A stretch of DNA of 64,000 bases, from the NCBI RefSeq assembly GCF_000003195.3, contig NC_012878.2, forward strand, positions 19,754,641 to 19,818,640. Direction: 5' to 3'. The notes below the pieces were generated by a model. That model had not been told where the DNA came from, did not search any database, and saw only the letters and a program-made list of their open reading frames with translations. Origin of the DNA: Sorghum bicolor. Taxonomy: Eukaryota; Streptophyta; Magnoliopsida; Poales; Poaceae. Positions 1-10,181 of this stretch are shown here, in pieces; positions within the stretch are counted from its first letter, which is position 1; each line of letters begins with the position of its first letter. The position numbers and the translations under genes are program-made.

Positions 1-94
1 GTTTTTTGAGCAAGAGGTGAAAATGATTTTAAATTGGTCCAAATTAATTTAGAAAGAATTTGGAGAAAAGAAATTCAAAAAAAAGGAAAGGGGC

Positions 95-950
95 AGGCGC
101 TGCTGGGCCAACCCCGCTTCCCTTTCGGCCCAGCGAGCGGCCCGGCCTGCCTCCCCCTTCCCCTCTCTCCCGCGCGCGCGGCGCCCGCCTCGCTCCACCC
201 GGCGCCAGCCACGTGGCGGCCGTACGCCGGCGTTGGACGCGCCGCGGCCGGCCTCCAACCCCCCTGGTCGGGACGCCGGCTCGGGCTCCCAGGCCATTTC
301 CTCCGTTCTGTCCCCCGCGCCCTCCTTCTCCTTCCTCCCTCCGCTCGCACCGCGCAGCAGCAGCAGCTCCTCCGCACGCCATTGCCGGAGAAAGCCCCGC
401 CGCTCGCCGCCGACCGCACCAGAGCCTCAAGCTCACCACCGAGAGCACCAGCACCTTCATCATCGTTAGGGTAAGCTTGTGCGCGCGTTCTACCGAGGTG
501 AGAGTCCGTCGAGCGCCGTGAATCGCTCGCCGGAGTTACCCCGAGCTCGCCGGAGTACTCCGCCGTGACGGATCTTGTGTTTCTCTGCCTCTTTTCGCTG
601 GTTCCTGGGTGCGCTAGGTCGGTAGGGTGGTGAGGAAGCTCGGAGAGGCGTTTGCGCACGCTCTACCACGCTGGAGCGGCCTGGCCACGGCGAGCAGCGC
701 CGCCGTGCCGCCATGCATGCTCGTCGGAGGTGTTCCGGTCATCCTCCGGCCAATCCAAGGGTACCGTTGGGTGCGCCTCGCTGCGGGGAGCACGTTGGTG
801 CTTACCTCGTGGCCGGAGACCTCACCGTCGGCGAGATCTGCTCGTCGGAGGTGAGCTCCCTCTCGGTCTTGCTGACCGGTGGGGTCGGGGACCCACTGTC
901 AGTCGCAGGGGGACCCCGGTGGGTGTAGATCTGGGTGCGCGTAGCCTTTT
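95..950 (+). other. GC-rich, gene-5'-end-like block inside the LTR
   Basis: A sharply bounded GC- and CpG-rich block sits in an otherwise AT-rich LTR. It has pyrimidine-rich stretches, a CAG run near 355-370, and GT-rich donor-like motifs (GGGTAAGC near 470, GAGGTGAG near 496 and 850). This is the texture of a grass gene 5' UTR and first exon. It recurs in the other three A-family LTRs (about 10660-11490, 47140-47990, 57740-58600). Long frames cross it in several phases because it lacks AT-rich stop codons; none looks like a conserved protein. Capture from a host promoter or 5' UTR is an inference. Confidence 0.6.
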
Positions 951-1880
951 TCGTCGGTTTTCTTGAATAAATGATTTGCAGAAATTGATTCAAAACTTGT
1001 AAAATTCATATCTTGAGTTCTACAGCTCCAAATTGGATGAAATAAATTTTGGTGTGCTCTATATTTCCAGATCTACAGTTTGATGTAATTGCATGTCATG
1101 TTTGAGTAACTTTTCCGAATGAATATATTTAATCCATGTTTTTGCTAAACTTGGAGAATGCATAGTAAATAAAATATGGTTCAGAAAAATGTGAAACTTG
1201 ATTTGTTGGCTCTGCATGTATGTTTACTCATTGGGAAAATATCGCTACATATTATTTGGTGTATAGATGAATTTAAGGTAATTTAAATGCTTGCATGGCA
1301 GTGATTTATGATTTTTAATAATTAATTGGATCACGCAATAAATCTGGAAAATTTTGTGGGTGTTTCTTATGATATTAGAAAAATTGTAAAAATATGAAAT
1401 CTGTTGTTTGACACTTATATCACAGTAGAGTGATTATACTTACCCTATGAATTAATCTTGTGATTTTTGTGGCTCAAAATAAGTATCCAAAAATTATGAA
1501 AAATTTACAGTAGACTTTATGCTTAGCTGGTAGTCTCCTGTAATTTTTGTGGAATTTATTGATGAACAGAATTGCATGTGATTTTTAATGGGCCTAGAAA
1601 TGAATAAAGAAAATTTTGAATTGTTGTGTATATAGGTTGAATAGAATAGGTTGGGTTTCGTGTATCTTTGAAGCATCATGTGGTTCCTGGTTGCATTTGA
1701 AAAATAATTGTAGAAGAGAATGCAATAGATGTTTGATTCAATTGTTTGTTCTTGGATGATGTTGACTACCTTGTAATGAGCATGACCGAGTACATTACAT
1801 ATGCATCATGTCATGACTCCTTTGCTACTTTCTCATACAAGCATCCACTCGGGCATCTCGCACTCCACTCATAAGCACCC

Positions 1881-2081
1881 ATGCATCATCCAGGCTCGCA
1901 GGAGAACGAAGTGGGACCCGAGGAACCCGAGGAGATTCAGGAGCAGGAACCTCCGGAAGCACAGGAACCCGGAGAGGAGCTGCAGGAGTGTCCGGATCAC
2001 CGACCCAGCACGTTTGAGAAAGGCAAGCCCCGGAGCATTCTAAGTCTCCCTATTCTCGCTAACTTATATGATGCGCTATAA
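1881..2081 (+). CDS. LTR-borne acidic micro-ORF (66 aa), uncertain coding status
   Basis: A 66-codon frame rich in Glu, Pro and Gln (G-P-E-E-P-E-E-I-Q motif near residue 12) is the same in three of four A-family LTRs and nearly the same in the fourth. It is preceded by a possible 3' splice site (ATCATCCAG before GCTCGC) and contains a GC-type donor-like motif (GAAAG before GCAAGC) near 2020. It could be an exon of a spliced leader, a stand-alone peptide or chance. No known domain is recognised. Confidence 0.35.
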   Translation: MHHPGSQENEVGPEEPEEIQEQEPPEAQEPGEELQECPDHRPSTFEKGKPRSILSLPILANLYDAL

Positions 2082-2994
2082 TTCTTCTACTATATTGCAT
2101 CTAAGTGATAGGATTTGATTGATACCGTTGATGCATATGTAGTCCTTGTTATCCCTACTCGTTCACCTACCTTGTCCTATGTAGATAGGCACGGAGTCTA
2201 TGCTTAGCTTGCTTAGTCCGGTAGAAGTCGGGTGATTTCCTGTCACCTGCGAGAAATAGGTGGATACCTGCTTGATTAAGCATTGGTTGCTTGGGGAAAA
2301 GAATAACCAAGTATGGAATGTAACTGGAGACCGGGCAGGGTCTTATGGTGGGTTGACCATAGTGCCCCTGCCTGCGTCGATTAAGGACCGATCGTTGACG
2401 GCGCTCTTGTCATGTTGAACGCATGCCCCACACTTAGCTGGAAGGATAAGTCGTTCCGACCGCGAAGCCTGAACACTATCCGGGCCGGGAATCGAGCCGC
2501 CATGCACTGTATTGGCGATGGTTGAGGAGAACGACGAGGGCGCGGCGCGCAACCTTGGTATACCTTGGATACCTCGGTCGCCGGAACGGTCCTCGGGTAC
2601 TGGCGGTGCCTGCCGAACCCGCGAATTGGTCCTGGATAGTGTAATACGGTGATCTATAGCTCACTTGATCAGTGAGTGTGGTTTGTGTGGGGAATACATC
2701 ACCAGCTGGTTAGAAATCGATTCGAATCGCCATCGCTCCTGGATAGTGAGCACTTGACATGAGCTTCGTCCTCGTAGTAAGGACTATGGAACACTTGGGT
2801 TATGTTGATGAATGGTTTTAAGAAATGCTATGATGAGGTACTATCATAGCCTTCTACTCGCTTGTAATAGTGCAGGTGCAAACCTAGATGATAGGTAATG
2901 ATACTTTCAACTTGAGCAAATTAAAAGAAGAAAGACTTATGTAGGTTATGATAGTAAAATCCTGCGGTTTTGCAAAATGGTTGTCAGCTACCCC

Positions 2995-3052
2995 ACTATA
3001 TAGCCTTCATGATCCTTGATGAGTCTTTATTTTAAGTTTATGACGGGTAAGT
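2995..3052 (+). promoter_or_regulatory. Candidate TATA box and nearby 5' splice donor in the LTR
   Basis: CTATATAGCC sits at about 2995-3004 and is followed about 45 bp later by a consensus donor, GG then GTAAGT at 3047-3052. The donor is conserved in all four A-family LTRs (13590-13595 in the right LTR). The TATA is weaker (CTAAATAG) in A2. A transcript starting here could splice to the acceptor just before the ATG at 4348. The start site is inferred. Confidence 0.35.
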
Positions 3053-3529
3053 CTAGCTGAGTATCTTCTCGTACTCAGGGTTCTACTCCTATGTTGTTTT
3101 GCAGATGGTCAAATGTACTATGGTTATTGCATCCTCTGTCTGTACCCAGCCATGGGTGATGACTAGACCAAGGGCGATGGTCACTCCGTCTTCTCTTTTG
3201 CTTTTGTTGGAATGACCGAACTATGGCACTGTATCAGACTAAGCGTGTGTGTTGTATTTTTGAACTACGAAGCTTCCACTACTTGAAGAACTTGGTTTGT
3301 AATAACTTTAAGAACTCCGATGTATTTTATGAATGTTGAAATCTGGATGTATTTGTGAATGGCGACCGCTAAACTTATTACGATCTTGGCTGTTGTGCGA
3401 TATGTGGTTTGAAATCCTTCGAGATTTCACGGACTACCGGGATTATATGGGCTTAAGCGTGATGGTTTGACTATGCAAATGGTCACTGTTAGGCTTAATC
3501 TCTTATAATTTGGTCGGTTCTATTACAGC

Positions 3530-3545
3530 TGGCATCGGAGCAAGG
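3530..3545 (+). other. Primer-binding site, initiator tRNA-Met-like
   Basis: TGGCATCGGAGCAAGG lies 2 bp inside the 5' LTR. It differs at about three positions from the complement of the plant initiator tRNA-Met 3' end. The same 16-mer is at the equivalent place in A2, so the deviation is a family trait and not decay. Confidence 0.75.
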
Positions 3546-4347
3546 TTTAGTGAGTTACTGTTCATAAGTACGTTCTAAACAAAATCTAAACCGGTCTAAT
3601 AAAGGATTTTATTAATTAATAATGATCAAGGTGTTAAACTAAGTTTTGGAAAACTATCTAGCGTGCCATGGTCATATCCTTTATGCCCAGTTAAGGACTC
3701 TAAGGTGGCTAGTTAAGTACTGACTTGGGGGTTAATGCATCATATTTTTATTTCGTCGCTCATACGGCGTGCAATAGTATGAGTACCATTCATTTGAGTG
3801 GTAATGTATGGATCTATTTTTCCTCTACGTCATGGTAAGTGGGAGCTGTGAGAGCATGATCGGATACACCGCCGGTCTAGGGGAGTGTTGTTAGGTACTG
3901 TGTCATGCACACATGTTTTGGTGTGTCTTGGAAACAGTACCGCATGTTGGGAATTCCGTCCTGAGAGGCGATGCCGTCATTAGGGCGATGATATGGGTAG
4001 CAACACGTCACATGCATGGACGGGTGTCAGTGTATGTGAAGTGCATAGTTTTAAATTTTGTTTTGCATTAGCATACTGTGGGTGGGCTGAAATGAGTTTT
4101 CTGCAGATACCCTAACCACGTTCTCGCTTAGAACGCTAGTTACGTTATGAGAGAACGTTGTGTGCCACCGCATATACCGCTTAGTGTTAACCTTTGTTTC
4201 TAAGTTTGTGAGATCGTAAGTTCATGCATACATCATGTTCATGTCATATCATTGCTTACTTTCCCCCTTAATTTAATCTGTCCTAATTCTAAATAAAATA
4301 ATTAAAAGTAATCCTCGCTCTTACCCACGGTATTCCATTTGCAGCAG
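3546..4347 (+). other. Untranslated leader of A1
   Basis: An 800-bp stretch without a credible gene. It ends in a splice-acceptor-like sequence, a T-rich tract then CCATTTGCAG, 3 bases before the ATG of the next ORF. The matching region of A2 (54320-55144) is collinear. Confidence 0.6.
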
Positions 4348-5391
4348 ATGGCACGCACTAAGCTCACCGCTCGCAAGTCCACTGGTGGGCGGGCCCCTCG
4401 CCATCTGTTGGCAGCTAGGAGCTCGCGACATAAGAGCAAGTTCCTGGAGGAGTTTGGGATGCCCACTTTGCTTTGGAGGGTACTCAGTTCGATGGGGTAT
4501 CCCGAAGGAAGGAAGCCTCGCTACTATTGGGATAAGGAGCCGCTTGGTGACGAGACCCTGGTGGGGATCGAGGCAGTTGTCCCAACCATTGGAGGAGACC
4601 CTGCTTGGGGTGGCTGGGTGTACGAGTCCCGAGGTGTCACGCCTTTCCACGGTGCCAGCAGGGCAGCTTTCGCAGTTCTGAGGGACCTCATGGAGAGGTT
4701 TCCACAGGAGCTGGCCCACGCCTTCGCTGGGGTGTTTCCCCGGGGTGACCCCTACACTTCGGTGTGGGATCAGTCCGAGGTGAGCGCTCTAGAAAGGAGT
4801 GCGGCTGAGGACTAGCACAGTGACAGCGTAGCTATGAGTGCCATGTACGCCTTGATGAAGACCTATGGAGGCCTGGAGCGTTGTTTGGGTCGCTTGTCCG
4901 GGTCTCTTCTCACCGTCCAGGATGAGAAGCGTCAGTTGCAGCGTGAGTTCGACTCTGAGGTTGAGAGGCTGCAGGCAGAGTTGGCCCGTGTGACCAGAGA
5001 GAGAGACCAGGCAGTCCAGAAGAACAGCGAGCTGAGTCAGGACCTGCTTGCAGTGCGAGAGCAGAGGGACAGGGTGACTACTGCTCACAGGAACTACGAG
5101 CGCATGCTAGTCCATGTGCTTGGACAGAGGAATGAAGCCGGGCACGAGGAGGACACTTTGAGGGCCCGATAGCTAGAGCTAGAGCAGCAGCTAGCTAATG
5201 CTGAGGAGTACAATGAGAACTTGCATGAGGAGATCCACCAGCTGCATAACCAGCTCCACCCTCACCACCTGCCTGGAGCAGCTGAGCTAGACTCTGAGGA
5301 CGAGATGGACGTGGATCCCGAGATAGGAGCAGCTGCTAGTGGAGATGATGATGAGGATGGCTCCGGCATGGACAGTGACCATAGCGAGTAG
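4348..5391 (+). pseudogene. Histone-H3-tail-mimic ORF of A1 (two nonsense codons)
   Basis: The frame is collinear with the open 347-codon ORF of A2 (both 1,044 bp with stop). The first ATG at 4348 starts a protein whose residues 2-27 match the histone H3 tail at 18 of 26 positions: A-R-T-K, then T-A-R-K-S-T-G-G, A-P-R, L-A and a final R. Unlike A2 it keeps the H3 K4 equivalent. After residue 30 there is no histone fold. An unrecognised domain (about 31-150, W- and P-rich), a long coiled coil (about 165-305) and an acidic tail follow. TAG codons at 4813-4815 (codon 156) and 5170-5172 (codon 275) both stand where A2 has CAG. It lies between leader and gag, same strand, and was probably expressed from the LTR through splicing. 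Confidence 0.85.
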
Positions 5392-5707
5392 ATACTAGGG
5401 CTCTAGAGCTCGTCCTTCTTCTTGTGTTGTTGTATGTTGCATGGCATGTCGTGTACTTTTGGATCTAGGCTATGTAAGACTTATAAGTTAATGCTGAAAG
5501 TCCAGTATATGTATGCTGGCAAGTTGGATGTACGCGAACCTTGTTGCGTAAATGTTAAGTAATCTGTTAGTGATGTTGTGCGTAGATGATGAATTGTTGT
5601 GCCTCTGTTTATTGTGCGAATTTATTCCCTCAGTAAATTCAGTACGGCACGATTCTACACATTTCTACCGTTGATAACAACTCCTAACAAATGCTTATCA
5701 TTGACGT
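5392..5707 (+). other. Spacer between mimic ORF and gag, intron-like
   Basis: 316 bp, T-rich and without an open frame. It ends in TCCTAAC (branch-point-like) about 25 bases before GTATGCAG, which abuts the second gag ATG. This has the look of a 3' splice site, so gag may be made from a spliced RNA that skips the upstream ORF. A2 has the same arrangement at 52960-53275. Confidence 0.5.
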
Positions 5708-8700
5708 ATGCAGATGGTGCAAACACGTGGCGGGGGTAACAGCAATCCGGGCCTTGGAGCAGGTACATCCGGAGGTGGGGCCCAACGGAATGAGGACAGA
5801 GCACCAACACCGCCTCCTCCGTACACTGCGGACGTGTTTTTCGCGCAGTTTCTGGGGATCCAACGCAACATGGAACAGATGCAGCGCAACATGGAAGAGG
5901 CTCTGCGCAACATAGCTGACAACACCCGTCGTGGGGATAATCAGGGTGGCCGAGAGGTCAACCAGTACAGTTCGTTCAAGGACTTCATGGATACCAAGCC
6001 ACCAATCTTCAAAGAGGCTTTGGAACCGCTTGAGGCAGATGAGTGGATCAACACCATGGAGCAGAAGTTTCGTCTTCTCCGAATGACAGAAGAACTTAAG
6101 GCTGAGTATGCGGCACATCAGTTGCAAGGACCCGCTGGGATTTGGTGGTCCCATCACCGTACAACCTACCCAGAGGGAAACCCAATTACCTGGAACCGTT
6201 TCACCACAGCTTTCCAAGGAAATTACATTCCTCCGGGTGTGGTTGAAATGAAGGTTGGGGAGTTCATGAGGCTGTCCCAGGGGACGAAATCGGTGAAGAA
6301 GTATCTACATGCTTTCAATAATCTCGCTCGCTATACCCCTGAGTTTGTAAACACGGAGGCTAAGAAGATTGCTAGTTTCCAGAGGGGCTTGAATCCAAAG
6401 GTGCTGAAGACCATGGGTACAGGGGCCAGGGCTACCTTCAATGCTTACATCAGTGACTGTCTCACCCAGGAGAACAACAACAACAACTACAGTGCATCCA
6501 AGTCACGTAAGAGGGCTTTTGAAGCCGGATCATCTTAGTACAGGGCACCAGTGGCAGGGCGACAGCAGTATCGTCCACCTGCCCCAGGTGCTAGGTTCCG
6601 ACCGCCGCAAAGAAGGAACACCGGGCATCCAACACAGCAGAAGCCGTACAAGGTGGCGATAGCCCCTGCCAAGCCAAAGGCAGTTCAAGCTGCAGCACCT
6701 GCCGTCAACAATGCACCCAAGGGTCCGTGCTATAACTGCCACAAGATGGGGCACTTTGCTAAGGAATGTCCCTACCCCAAGAGGCAACAGCCAACCTATC
6801 CAGCTCGTGTGCACCATACCTCGATAGAGGAGATCCCGGAAGGAGAACCGGTAACAACTGGTATGTTTCCTGTCAACCAACATCTTGCAGTTGTTTTGTT
6901 TGATTGTGGATCATCACATTCATTCATGAGCCAAGCATTTGCACAAAAGCATAGTCAACCAGTTACAGATCTGGGTTATGGCTACCGCATCAGCTCAGCA
7001 GGGCAGATGTGTTAACCAATAGAGTGGTCCGAGGGGCAACCCTGGATATAAGTGGCCGAGTTTTTCCGGTAAATCTAGTGGTCATGCCTGGGTTAGTTTT
7101 GGATGTTATCATGAGCATGAACTGGATGAGAGAATGGGGTGCTGTCATAGATACTAGGAAGAGAATGTTATCCCTCAGAGAACCGCAGAGCAATCGCTCT
7201 TTTCAAGTACCTCTGCCCCGTCGTGACTTTGCTAGCATCTCTTGTGCTATGCACGTGGTTCCATTACCACAGATCCCAGTTGTCTGTGAGTTCCCTGATG
7301 TTTTCCCTGAGGAATTACCAGGACTTCCCCCAGATAGGGAAGTAGAGTTTGCAATTGAGTTGATCCCAGGTACAGCACCAATATCTAGAAGGCCGTACCG
7401 GATGCCACCAAACGAACTCGCTGAGTTGAAGAATCAACTAAAAGAGCTACTGGATAAAGGGTTCATCCGGCCAAGCTCGTCAGAGTGGGGTTGTCCAGCG
7501 TTGTTTGTGAAGAAGAAGGATCAATCGTTGCGCATGTGCGTGGACTATCGTCCACTCAATGCAGTGACAATCAAGAATAAGTATCCCTTGCCAAGGATCG
7601 ATATCCTGTTTGATCAGTTGTCCAAGGCAAAAGTGTTTTCCAAGATAGATTTGAGGTCTGGGTATCATCAAATCAAGATTCGTCCGCAGGATATCCCGAA
7701 GACTGCTTTTTCCACCAGATATGGGTTGTATGAGTACCTTGTCATGTCCTTTGGGTTGACAAATGCTCCTGCATACTTTATGTATCTGATGAATTCAGTC
7801 TTTATGCCAGAATTGGATAAGTTTGTTGTGGTATTTATCGATGATATTCTGGTTTATTCCGAAAATGAGCAAGATCACGCCGAACATCTGAGAACCGTGC
7901 TGACACGATTACGAGAGCATCAGTTATATGCCAAGTTCAGCAAGTGTGAGTTCTGGTTGAAGAAAGTTCCTTTCCTAGGCACATTCTGTCGGAAGAAGGG
8001 ATTGCTGTGGATCTGTCAAAAGTGCAGGAAGTCATGGACTGGAAGGCACCAACTTCTGTCTCGGAAGTTAGAAGTTTTCTTGGTCTGGCCGAGTATTATC
8101 GCCGATTCATACCTGACTTCTCCAAGATTGCTAAGCCAATGACAAGTTTGCTGCAAAAGGATCATAAGTTTGTCTGGAAGGAAGGGTGTGAGTTAGCCTT
8201 CCGCACCTTGCGAAAGTTGCTAACCACTGCTCCCGTTCTGGCACAACCTAATATCGAAAAGCCTTTTGCTGTGTTTTGCGACGCATCGAAGAGTGGCCTG
8301 GGGTGTGTGTTGATGCAAGATGGCAGGGTGATAGCTTATGCTTCCCGACAGTTGAGAAAGCACGAAGTCAACTACCCAACTCACGACCTCGAGTTAGCAG
8401 CAGTGGTACACGCTTTGAAGATTTGGAGACATTATCTGCTGGGAAATAAGTGTCACATTTATACCGATCATAAGAGTTTGAAGTACATCTTCACTCAGTC
8501 CGAGCTAAATATAAGGCAACGACGGTGGTTAGAGCTAATCAAGGACTATGATCTGGAAGTTCACTATCATCCGGGCTAGGCTAATGTAGTAGCAGATGCG
8601 TTGAGTCGTAAACCGCACTATCAAGCGGTTCAACCGTGGTTTGAAGATGGGTTCAATCTCATGCATCCTGAGGTCTTATGTCACATACAACTCAGTTGTT

Positions 8701-10169
8701 CACTCGAGAGTCAAGTCATTGAAGGACAGAAAACAGACGAGGGTATTTTCCACATCAAGGAGAAGATCAAAGATGACCCAAAATCTCAATTTCGCGTTGA
8801 TGAGAAAGGGGTACTGTGGTTTCAACATCGGTTAGTAGTCCCGAAGGATCGAGAATTGAAGAATCGCATCATGGATGAAGCCCATCTCTCTAAGCTTTCT
8901 ATTCATCCTGGTAGTAGCAAAATGTATCAAGTTCTAAGACCCCACTTTTGGTGGACCAAGATGAAGAAGGAAATAGCCGCATATGTAGCCCGTTGCGACC
9001 CATGTTGCAGAGTTAAGGCCATCCATATGAAACCTGCAGATCTGTTGCAACCGTTATCAGTTCCAGAGTGGAAATGGGAAGAGGTCAGTATGGACTTTAT
9101 CACAGGATTACCGACCACGAGTAAGGGGAATGACTCGATTTGGGTGATCATAGATCGATTAACCAAGTCGGCTCATTTCATTCCAGTCAAGAACACATAC
9201 AGACCTCCCGAGTATGCCGATATATATATGGCTGAGATTGTTAAGTTGCATGGTATTCCCAATACCATCATATCAGATAGAGGACCACAGTTCACCGCTC
9301 ACTTCTGGGAGCGAATGCATAAGAATTTGGGAACCAGTCTGATAAGAAGCACGGCGTACCATCCCCAGACTTCAGGTCAAACGGAGAGGCTAAACCAAGT
9401 ATTGGAAGATATGTTGAGGGCCTGTGTGCTATCATCCAAGGGATCATGGGAGTCATGGTTACCTCTGGCTAAATTCTCCTACAATAACAGTTATCAAGAG
9501 AGCATCAAGATGGCCCCGTTCGAAGCTTTGTATGGTCGGAGATGTAGAACTCCGTTGAACTGGGTTGAACCTGGGGAGAGAAGATACTATGGTATCGACT
9601 TCGTGAATGAGGCAGAGAAGAAGGTACAAATCATACAGCAGCATATGCGCGCAGCGCAATCCCGACAAAAGAGTTATGCTGATAAGAGAAGAAGGCCACT
9701 TGAATTCAAAGTAGGTGACTATGTGTACCTCAAGGTTACGCCAATGAAGAAGGTTCAGTGTTTCCGAGTTCGAAGCAAGCTTGCAGCCAGATATGTGGGA
9801 CCGTATCAAATACTAGAGAGGAATGGCCCAGTGGCCTACAAGATTCAGTTACCTGAAGAGTTGAGCTCGATCTTTCCAGTCTTCCATGTGTCGCAACTGC
9901 GGAAATGTTTGAAGGTACCTGAGCAAAGAATTGAACCTCGAGGGATCAAAATAAAAGCAGATTTAGAGTATAAGGAGCAACCAGTGAGAATTGTGGATAC
10001 CAAGGAACGGGTAACCCGAAACAGAATTGTCAGAACTTATAAGGTGGTGTGGAGTCATCATGACGATAGGGATGCCACCTGGGAAACAGAGGATTACTTG
10101 AAAACAGTTTATCCAAAATTTCATAAGAAATGGTTAGTAACCCAAAATCTCGGGACGAGATTTCCCTAA
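5708..10169 (+). pseudogene. gag-pol: gag-pol polyprotein of A1, degenerate
   Basis: Gag starts at ATG 5708 (or 5714). Motifs in order are the CCHC knuckle C-Y-N-C-x4-H-x4-C near 6729, protease (F-D-C-G-S-S near 6899), RT (V-D-Y-R-P-L near 7541; F-I-D-D near 7838), RNase H (F-C-D-A-S near 8275), integrase with an HHCC-type zinc region near 8880-9020 and DDE residues (S-M-D-F, S-D-R-G, T-E-R-L), and a C-terminal chromodomain-like module near 10050-10130. Breaks relative to A2 are TAG at 6536-6538, a 3-bp deletion near 7220, 1-bp deletions near 7002 and 7978, and TAG at 8577-8579. It encoded capsid, protease and the copy-and-insert enzymes. This copy cannot make the full polyprotein. Confidence 0.95.
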
Positions 10170-10181
10170 GGGGGGAAGGGC
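10169..10181 (+). other. Polypurine tract of A1
   Basis: AGGGGGGAAGGG, with one spacer base, lies directly before the 3' LTR and directly after the gag-pol stop codon TAA at 10167-10169. It is the expected plus-strand primer for reverse transcription. Confidence 0.85.

Larger units (their letters stand above)
1..3527 (+). repeat. 5' LTR of A1 (truncated by window start)
   Basis: The sequence is repeated at 10571-14070 with scattered substitutions. It ends in TTCTATTACA, right before the PBS. The right LTR lacks about 30 bp that are present here near 619-648, in the GC-rich part. The rest is AT-rich and non-coding apart from a short conserved acidic frame at 1881-2081. The full LTR would be about 3.9 kb, unusually long. 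Confidence 0.95.

Noticed and set aside
34..660. Long overlapping frames on both strands in the GC-rich LTR block (also 10569-11256, 47418-48175, 58012-58768)
   Set aside because: They are open in many phases at once because GC-rich DNA has few stops. Predicted proteins are Pro/Arg/Ala low-complexity and change phase between LTR copies.
3530..3545. tRNA gene at the PBS
   Set aside because: Only the 3'-end complement is present, with no cloverleaf. I found no tRNA or rRNA gene in the window.
4348..4440. A true histone H3 gene or pseudogene
   Set aside because: Only about the first 26 residues resemble H3. The histone-fold helices are absent, and the frame continues for over 300 residues of unrelated sequence inside an LTR element.
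5684..6217. Minus-strand frame opposite A1 gag, and its counterpart near 52378-52686
   Set aside because: It is the shadow of the gag reading frame. There is no domain or independent conservation.
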